Shown piece after piece: positions 58,807 through 64,000 of a stretch of 64,000 bases of DNA. The stretch spans positions 1 to 64,000 of the forward strand of contig JANQKQ010000027.1 of the NCBI GenBank assembly GCA_028281105.1, written 5' to 3'. The notes beneath the pieces are model-generated. The model did no database searches, was not told the origin of the DNA, and worked only from the letters and a program-made list of their open reading frames with translations. A program made the position numbers and the translations under genes. The DNA is from Rhizobiaceae bacterium (GTDB lineage Bacteria > Pseudomonadota > Alphaproteobacteria > Rhizobiales > Rhizobiaceae). Each line of letters starts with the position of its first letter. Position 1 is the first letter of the stretch.

Positions 58807-58930
58807 AGGAATTCCATGCCAGAAATGCGCGAAATACACAAATATATATTTTTTATTGCAATATGCAGTTTCATGTGTGTAGTGTCACGGCAACGACTCG
58901 ACCACAGCAGGGATCGGGAGGATCAGCCGG

Positions 58931-59782
58931 GTGCGTTTCATCAGTTTCGAGGAGAATGGAAGGGACGGCCTAGCAGTCGAAACCGCCAGCGGCGAGCTTC
59001 GCGGCTTGACCGAAGACAGTGCGGATTGGCCCGGCGATCTCGACGACCTGGTCCGCTCCGGCGGCTTCGCCGCCGCGGCCGAGACCCTGGCTGCCGGTCG
59101 TGAAATCGACCGCGACCGGATCGCCCTGACGCTTCCGTTCCGCCGCGCCGACAAGGTTCTGTGCGTCGGCTTGAACTATGTCGACCACGCGACAGAGAGC
59201 AACATGGAGCCGCCGCCCTTTCCCACCGTATTCGTTCGCTTCAACTCGAACCTGGTTCCGCACGGGGTGGGCCTGGTCAGACCGGCTGCTTCCGACCAGT
59301 TCGACTATGAAGGAGAACTCGTCGCCGTCATCGGCAGGGCCGGCCGAGCGATCTCCAAGGAAGACGCGCTGGATCACGTGGCCGGCTACACGATCTTCAA
59401 CGACGGCTCGATCCGCGACTTCCAGCTTCGCATCAGCCAGTGGACGATCGGCAAGAACTTCGACAACACCGGCGCGCTCGGCCCGGTCTTCGTCACCGCC
59501 GACGAGCTGCCGGCCGGCGGAGAGGGCTTGCGCCTGACCACCCGCCTCAATGGCGAGGTCATGCAGGACGCCACTACCGACGATCTGATCTTCTCGGTCG
59601 CCGATCTCGTCTCGCATCTGAGCGTCGGCATGACGCTTCGCCCGGGCGACCTCATCGTCACCGGCACGCCGTCGGGCGTCGGGGCGGCTCGCGATCCCAA
59701 GGTTTTCATGAAACCCGGCGACGTCTGCGAGGTCGAGGTCGAGAAGATCGGCCTCCTGCGCAACACCGTCGTCGCGGCCTGA
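58931..59782 (+). CDS. Fumarylacetoacetate hydrolase family protein
   Basis: A 283-residue member of the FAH superfamily, starting with GTG at 58931. KVLCVGLNYVDHATESN and the metal-binding DYEGELVAVIG and FNDGSIRDFQ segments are typical, and GTPSGVGAARDPKVFMKPGD closes the domain. Members hydrolyse C-C bonds of acylpyruvates or decarboxylate/isomerise hydroxy-diacids from aromatic degradation. It is first in an operon with a monooxygenase and a TRAP transporter. Confidence 0.92.
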   Translation: MRFISFEENGRDGLAVETASGELRGLTEDSADWPGDLDDLVRSGGFAAAAETLAAGREIDRDRIALTLPFRRADKVLCVGLNYVDHATESNMEPPPFPTVFVRFNSNLVPHGVGLVRPAASDQFDYEGELVAVIGRAGRAISKEDALDHVAGYTIFNDGSIRDFQLRISQWTIGKNFDNTGALGPVFVTADELPAGGEGLRLTTRLNGEVMQDATTDDLIFSVADLVSHLSVGMTLRPGDLIVTGTPSGVGAARDPKVFMKPGDVCEVEVEKIGLLRNTVVAA

Positions 59783-59806
59783 AGACCGGCGGGCGGGCAA
59801 AAGCGC

Positions 59807-61453
59807 ATGGAGGACGCGATGGCCGGCGAACATTTCGACGCCGATGTCCTGATCGTCGGGGCCGGTCCCGTCGGATTGGCGCTTGCGACCGAGCTGACCA
59901 TGCGTGGCCGCACGGTTCGCGTGGTCGAGAAGAACGACCGTACAGGTGTCCAGCCGCGCGCCAAAACCACCAATATCCGAACGATGACCCACATGCGCCG
60001 CTGGGGGCTTGCCCAGCAGATGCGCGAACGCTCGCCGCTCAGCCCCGATTTTCCCCGCGACGTGATCTTCCGCACCGGCCTGTTCGATGAGCCGGTCTAC
60101 ACGTTCAACGACGCTTTCTGCGCGACGCCGCAAACCTATGAGGCGTTTCCCGAGCATGCGGAGTTCATCCCGCAATATGTCGTCGAGGGGATCCTTGCCG
60201 AGCATGTCGCCGACGAGCAGCTGGCGGAGTTGACGTTCGACCGGGAGCTGATCGGCTTCGACCAGGACGATACCGGCGTCAACGCACTGGTGAGGCATGT
60301 CCGCACCGGGGAGGAAAGCACCTTTCGCGCCCGGCACCTGGTCGGAGCGGATGGCGGGCGCAGCTTCGTGCGCGACAGTCTCGGCATTGGCATGAACGGC
60401 CAACGTGACATCGTATCCAGCGCTACCCTCATCCTGCGAATCCCGGGCCTCAACGACGACCCCGACCTCATCAAAGCGCTCTTCCATTGGATCGTCGATG
60501 AGGAGGCGGCGGGCATCATCGGCCCCATGGACCGCGGCGATCTGTGGTACTGGACCAAGGTCGCCGGTTGGGACGTGGCGACCGAGGTGCTGTTGGAAAA
60601 CGCGCGCGCGGCCATTGGCCGTGACTACCCGCTCGAGCTGATCACCCGCGACGACTGGACCGTACACAGCCTCATCGCCGACCACTACCGCGAAGGCCGT
60701 GTCTTTCTGGCCGGCGACGCCTGCCACCTGCACTCGCCTTTCGGCGGGCACGGCATGAACCAGGGGATCGGCGATGCGGTGGATCTCGGTTGGAAATTGT
60801 CCGCGGTGCTCGAAGGATGGGGCGGCGACCGCCTGCTCGACAGCTATACGATCGAGCGACAGCAGGCCCACCGCGCCATTGTCGACAGCGCGACAAAGAA
60901 CGTTGCCTCGCTGAGCGATCAGTTTACCGATCCCGATCTTTCTGCCGATGGACCGGCTCGCGAGGCAGCACGCCAAAGGGCCGCCGAGGCGATCGAACGG
61001 CTGAAGACGCCCGAGTTCCGATCGGTCGGTCTCGTGCTCGGCAACTACTATGCCGGCTCGCCGGCCATCGCGGACGAGCAGGCCCCCCCACAGCCGATCG
61101 AGGTTTCCCATTACGTGCCTTCGGCGCGGCCGGGCCACCTGGCGCCGCATGCGTGGATCGACGAACGCACATCCTTGTACGACCTGTTTTCGATCGGCTT
61201 CACGCTGTTGCGGCTGGGCGAAGCCCAACAGGGGGCCGAGGCGTCCTTGTTGGAGGCGGCGCGGGCAGACGGGATTTCATTGCAAGTCGTCAGCCCGGAA
61301 CTGCCCGACCTCAAGCAACTGTATGAGGCGAACTACGCCGTCGTTCGCCCCGACCAGTACATCGCCTGGCGCGGCAACGCTCTGCCCGTGCCGGAAACCC
61401 TGCTCGCCGTCATGACAGGGCGGGCGAACGAGAACATCAGGCGCATCGCCTGA
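59807..61453 (+). CDS. FAD-dependent aromatic-ring monooxygenase (MhpA/PheA-like)
   Basis: A 548-residue flavin monooxygenase. FAD-binding GAGPVG (18-23), the DG-type motif GADGGRSFVRDSLG and the GDACHLHSPFGGHGMNQGIGDA block with Asp304 are present, and the C-terminal thioredoxin-like domain (about 390-548) is that of the phenol-hydroxylase group. It hydroxylates aromatic rings at the expense of NAD(P)H and oxygen. The start ATG at 59807 is 24 bases after the FAH stop; a second ATG four codons later is possible. Substrate unknown. Confidence 0.91.
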   Translation: MEDAMAGEHFDADVLIVGAGPVGLALATELTMRGRTVRVVEKNDRTGVQPRAKTTNIRTMTHMRRWGLAQQMRERSPLSPDFPRDVIFRTGLFDEPVYTFNDAFCATPQTYEAFPEHAEFIPQYVVEGILAEHVADEQLAELTFDRELIGFDQDDTGVNALVRHVRTGEESTFRARHLVGADGGRSFVRDSLGIGMNGQRDIVSSATLILRIPGLNDDPDLIKALFHWIVDEEAAGIIGPMDRGDLWYWTKVAGWDVATEVLLENARAAIGRDYPLELITRDDWTVHSLIADHYREGRVFLAGDACHLHSPFGGHGMNQGIGDAVDLGWKLSAVLEGWGGDRLLDSYTIERQQAHRAIVDSATKNVASLSDQFTDPDLSADGPAREAARQRAAEAIERLKTPEFRSVGLVLGNYYAGSPAIADEQAPPQPIEVSHYVPSARPGHLAPHAWIDERTSLYDLFSIGFTLLRLGEAQQGAEASLLEAARADGISLQVVSPELPDLKQLYEANYAVVRPDQYIAWRGNALPVPETLLAVMTGRANENIRRIA

Positions 61454-61475
61454 TCGCCTACCTAGGGAGGAAGAA

Positions 61476-62510
61476 ATGAAACTCAACAAGCGCGAATTCC
61501 TGAAGGCGGTCGGTACCGGCTCGACGATGCTGGCCATGCCGATGATCGCACGCGCCGCGCCGATCAGCCTGAAGCTCAGCCACTACCTGCCGCCGCAGCA
61601 CCAGCTCCACGGGGTGCTGGCCAAATGGGCTGACGATCTACGCGAGCAGTCGGACGGCGAACTGGACATTCAGGTGTTCCCGGCGGGCCAGATGGGACCG
61701 CCGCCGCGCCAATACGACCTGGTGCGCACCGGCGTCGCCGACTTCTCGTTCATCTTCACCGCATTCTATCCCGGTCGCTTCCCGCTCACCGACTTGTTGT
61801 CGCTTCCCTTCCTGTTGGTCGGCCCCGACGCCAAGCCGCCCAAGGCTGCCGACACCTCGTGGCTGGCCACGAGCATGAAGTCCGAATTCGCCAGCGAGTA
61901 TGTCGACACGGAGATGCTGTTCTCGATCAATCTGACGTCGACCGGCTTCTTCATGCGCTCGGTGCAGGTTGAGACCCCGGGCGACGTCAACGGCCTGCGC
62001 ATCCGGCCGACCAGCGGTGCGATGGCCGAGCAGTTGAAGGCCATGGGCGCCTCGCCAGCGACCATTCCCCCGACCGAGGTCGCCGATGCGATCGCCAAGG
62101 GCGTGGTCGACGGAGCCATCTTCAATTTCGAAGGCGGCCGCGCTTTCCAGCTCCAGCAGGCGGTCAACAATGTCAGCACGCTGGCCAACTCCAGCGCCAC
62201 GTTCTCGTTCATCGCCAATCAGGCGATGATGGAAAAACTGCCGCCAAAACATGCCGAACTCGTTCGCTCGACGACCGGTCCGGATGCCGCGCGCGCGATC
62301 GGCGGCCTTTACGACGAGGCTGAAGCCAGTGGGCGTGAGTTCATGGTCGGCGAGGGTGTCCAGGTCGTTGACCTGGTCGGCTCTGCGGCCGATCCCTTCC
62401 GCGAAGTGCTCGCGCCGGTTTATGATGCCCAACTGGAGGCCACTCGAAAAGCACACCCGACGACCGACGCGGTGGTGGAAAAGATCGGCCAACTCAAGGG
62501 CGAACTGTGA
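61476..62510 (+). CDS. TRAP transporter substrate-binding protein (DctP family)
   Basis: A 344-residue periplasmic solute receptor preceded by AGGGAGGA. The N-terminus has a KREFLK motif before the hydrophobic core, a Tat-like variant, with cleavage near ARAAP. Mature hallmarks: ISLKLSHYLPPQHQLHG, QVFPAGQMGPPPRQYDLVRTG and GDVNGLRIRPT. DctP receptors commonly bind carboxylates through a conserved Arg; the ligand is likely an aromatic or other acid given the neighbours. dctQ- and dctM-type genes follow. Confidence 0.93.
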   Translation: MKLNKREFLKAVGTGSTMLAMPMIARAAPISLKLSHYLPPQHQLHGVLAKWADDLREQSDGELDIQVFPAGQMGPPPRQYDLVRTGVADFSFIFTAFYPGRFPLTDLLSLPFLLVGPDAKPPKAADTSWLATSMKSEFASEYVDTEMLFSINLTSTGFFMRSVQVETPGDVNGLRIRPTSGAMAEQLKAMGASPATIPPTEVADAIAKGVVDGAIFNFEGGRAFQLQQAVNNVSTLANSSATFSFIANQAMMEKLPPKHAELVRSTTGPDAARAIGGLYDEAEASGREFMVGEGVQVVDLVGSAADPFREVLAPVYDAQLEATRKAHPTTDAVVEKIGQLKGEL

Positions 62511-62514
62511 TCTG

Positions 62515-63000
62515 GTGATCTATCGGCTTCTGTCATGGCTCGCGAGCGCATGCACGGTCGGGGGCGCGGTTGCGCTGGCCATCATGATGATCGCAACCGA
62601 CTGGGACATCCTCGCGCGCCAGCTCGCCGGCCGGCCGCTGGCCGGCGTCGTCGAGCTCGTCGAGATTACCGTACTGGCGGTCGCGATGCTCGGCCTGCCG
62701 GAGGCCTTCATTCGAGACGAGCAGATCAGGATCGATCTTCTCGACACGATGGTGACCGACGGCGCGTTGCGCTTCATCAAGGCCGTCGGTCTGATCCTGT
62801 CGATGGTGTTCCTGGTGCTTCTGTGCCGCAATGTGTGGCAGCCGGTGCTAGACGCCAGGATGTTCGGGGACGTCAAATACGATCTCGGCGTTGCGGTGTG
62901 GCCGCTCTACGCGCTGATCTTGTTCGCTTTCGGCGCCTCGGCGCTCACCTGCGCGGCATTGTTCTGGTCCCAGTTCCTTCGCCCGGGAGCCGGTCGATGA
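62515..63000 (+). CDS. TRAP transporter small permease (DctQ family)
   Basis: A 161-residue four-helix membrane protein beginning with GTG at 62515, four bases after the dctP-type stop. The helices follow YRLLSWLASACTVGGAVALAIMM; VELVEITVLAVAMLGLPEAF and the charged IRIDLLDTM are typical of DctQ. It connects the receptor to the large permease. The stop overlaps the next ATG. Confidence 0.9.
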   Translation: MIYRLLSWLASACTVGGAVALAIMMIATDWDILARQLAGRPLAGVVELVEITVLAVAMLGLPEAFIRDEQIRIDLLDTMVTDGALRFIKAVGLILSMVFLVLLCRNVWQPVLDARMFGDVKYDLGVAVWPLYALILFAFGASALTCAALFWSQFLRPGAGR

Positions 63001-64000
63001 CGCCGATAGAGCTGGCCATACTCGGCCTGGTTGTCCTCATCGCGATGATCCTGCTGCGTGTGCCGGTCGCGGTCGCACTAGGCCTGGTCGGCTATGTCGG
63101 CTACGCGATTCTGGAGGGATGGACCCGAGCCGGGCTGATCCTCGGGACCGCGCCGATCGAGCTGGCGCAGGCCTATACCCTGTCGGTGGTTCCATTGTTC
63201 GCGCTTATGGGCGCGATCGCCGCCGTGTCCGGCCTTTCCAGCGATCTGTTCGCGGCGGCCAATGCGGTGATGCGCGGCACGCGCGGCTCGCTGGCGGTGG
63301 CCGCGATCTTCGCGTCGGGACTGTTCGGCGCAATCTGCGGCTCTTCCGTCGCGACCGCGCTGACCATGAGCAAGGTCTCGATCCCTGAAATGCTGCGCGG
63401 CGGCTACAGGCCATCCTTCGCCGCCGGTTCGGTCGCGGCCGGGGGGACGCTGGGAATCTTGATCCCGCCCTCGCTCATATTGATGATCTACGCGATCATC
63501 GCCCAACTCTCGGTCGCGCAGCTGTTCGCCGCCGCGCTGATCCCGGGCCTCATTCTCATGGCGTTCTACGCCGCGACCGCGCTTGCCCTGGGTAGTCGGG
63601 TGAAGCCGTCCGTGCCGACACCCGTGCCACCGCTTCTACCGTCGCTGGCGAGGATCTGGCACGTGGTGCTGCTTTTTACCGCGACCATCGGCGGTATCTA
63701 CGCCGGCGTTTTTACGCCCACCGAGGCGGCCGCCGTCGGCGCGCTCGGAGCGCTGCTGCTGGCCCTGGTGACCCGGCGCGCCAGCGTTTCGACGCTTGCG
63801 GCAACCACGCTGGAAACCGTGCGCCTGGTCTCCACGGTGATCTTCATCGTCATGGCATCGACCATCTTCTCCTACTTCGTCGTCCAGACGGGTCTGTCCA
63901 ACGCGGTATCGGAGGCGATGGAGCGTGCCGGCTTCGGTCCTATCGGCGTGATCCTGCTTCTGTGCGTTATCTATGTGGTCCTGGGCTGCTTCCTGGAGGG
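62997..64000 (+). CDS. TRAP transporter large permease (DctM family), 5' part only
   Basis: The first 334 residues of a DctM-type sodium-coupled permease, open to the right edge (family length about 425). The start overlaps the small-permease stop (ATGA). Family blocks seen: LLRVPVAVALGLVGYVGY, PLFALMGAIAAVSGLSSDLF, GLFGAICGSSVATALTMSKVSIPEM and LGILIPPSLILMIYAI. About 8-9 helices lie within the window. It supplies the sodium-driven transport step of the TRAP system. Confidence 0.92.
   Translation, partial: MTPIELAILGLVVLIAMILLRVPVAVALGLVGYVGYAILEGWTRAGLILGTAPIELAQAYTLSVVPLFALMGAIAAVSGLSSDLFAAANAVMRGTRGSLAVAAIFASGLFGAICGSSVATALTMSKVSIPEMLRGGYRPSFAAGSVAAGGTLGILIPPSLILMIYAIIAQLSVAQLFAAALIPGLILMAFYAATALALGSRVKPSVPTPVPPLLPSLARIWHVVLLFTATIGGIYAGVFTPTEAAAVGALGALLLALVTRRASVSTLAATTLETVRLVSTVIFIVMASTIFSYFVVQTGLSNAVSEAMERAGFGPIGVILLLCVIYVVLGCFLE

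Noticed and set aside
58970..61228. 752-residue open frame on the minus strand
   Set aside because: It is antisense to the FAH hydrolase and the flavin monooxygenase, both of which have clear family motifs. Long antisense frames are expected in GC-rich DNA.

Overview
The window is GC-rich, densely coded DNA from an alphaproteobacterium, most likely a member of the Hyphomicrobiales (Rhizobiales) or a close relative. The support is gene content: an iron regulator of the RirA type with an IRO-like box, the order hemC-hemD-Mic60-like-hemY, dapF-mtaB-ftsY-yciB facing ccmABCDG, DUF2794 and IalB-type proteins, and an NDUFA9-like epimerase next to uppP. No species can be named from the sequence alone.

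Layout. 1-4.7 kb (minus strand): 5' part of a dihydrodipicolinate-synthase-family gene, a small secreted protein, an MMPL/RND exporter and an AlkZ/YcaQ-like DNA glycosylase. 4.9-10.2 kb (plus): a complete branched-chain-amino-acid-type ABC transporter (livG, livF, livH, livM, binding protein) closed by a strong terminator. 10.3-14.5 kb (plus): dapF, mtaB, ftsY, yciB. 14.5-18.1 kb (minus): ccmA-B-C-D-G for cytochrome c maturation, and a DUF899 protein. 18.4-22.8 kb (plus): acnA, a DUF1223 protein and a DUF2794 protein, with a structured intergenic stretch. 22.8-27.6 kb (minus): an N-acyltransferase, a Bax-inhibitor-1 protein and the YbbP/YbbA ABC exporter, divergent from tesA. 27.7-33.2 kb (plus): tesA, thpR, a pterin dehydratase, a YkvA protein, a TrmH-type methylase, an IalB protein, rlmN and a small membrane protein. 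33.2-36.6 kb: rirA divergent from a ferric-iron binding protein and permease. 36.6-41.6 kb (minus): hemC, hemD, a Mic60/mitofilin-like protein and a HemY-like protein. 41.6-46.8 kb (plus): tsaD, gpsA, an EVE protein, a DUF1761 protein and acs. 46.8-53.8 kb: two class III nucleotide cyclases, an epimerase, queG, a glutathione transferase, uppP and an NDUFA9-like protein.

From 54.0 kb the character changes. A tRNA-Leu(CAG) gene is followed by GGGGTATC-type repeats and a degraded tyrosine-integrase remnant. Next comes a roughly 3-kb segment with an Rrf2 regulator, a COG0523/CobW GTPase, a DUF1826 protein, a fragment that may derive from an EamA transporter, and an Lrp/AsnC regulator lacking its N-terminus. 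This ends at a junction where a dienelactone hydrolase has lost its N-terminal half. Beyond it (58.1-64 kb) lies a catabolic cluster: GntR regulator, fumarylacetoacetase-family hydrolase, FAD monooxygenase and a TRAP transporter whose large permease runs off the window.

Working together: the window is mainly core metabolism, with visible coupling between iron sensing, heme synthesis, cytochrome c maturation and aconitase. The most unusual part is the remodelled tRNA-Leu locus with the Rrf2/COG0523/DUF1826 cassette. In that cassette the DUF1826 protein has a residue pattern resembling an Fe(II)/2-oxoglutarate oxygenase.
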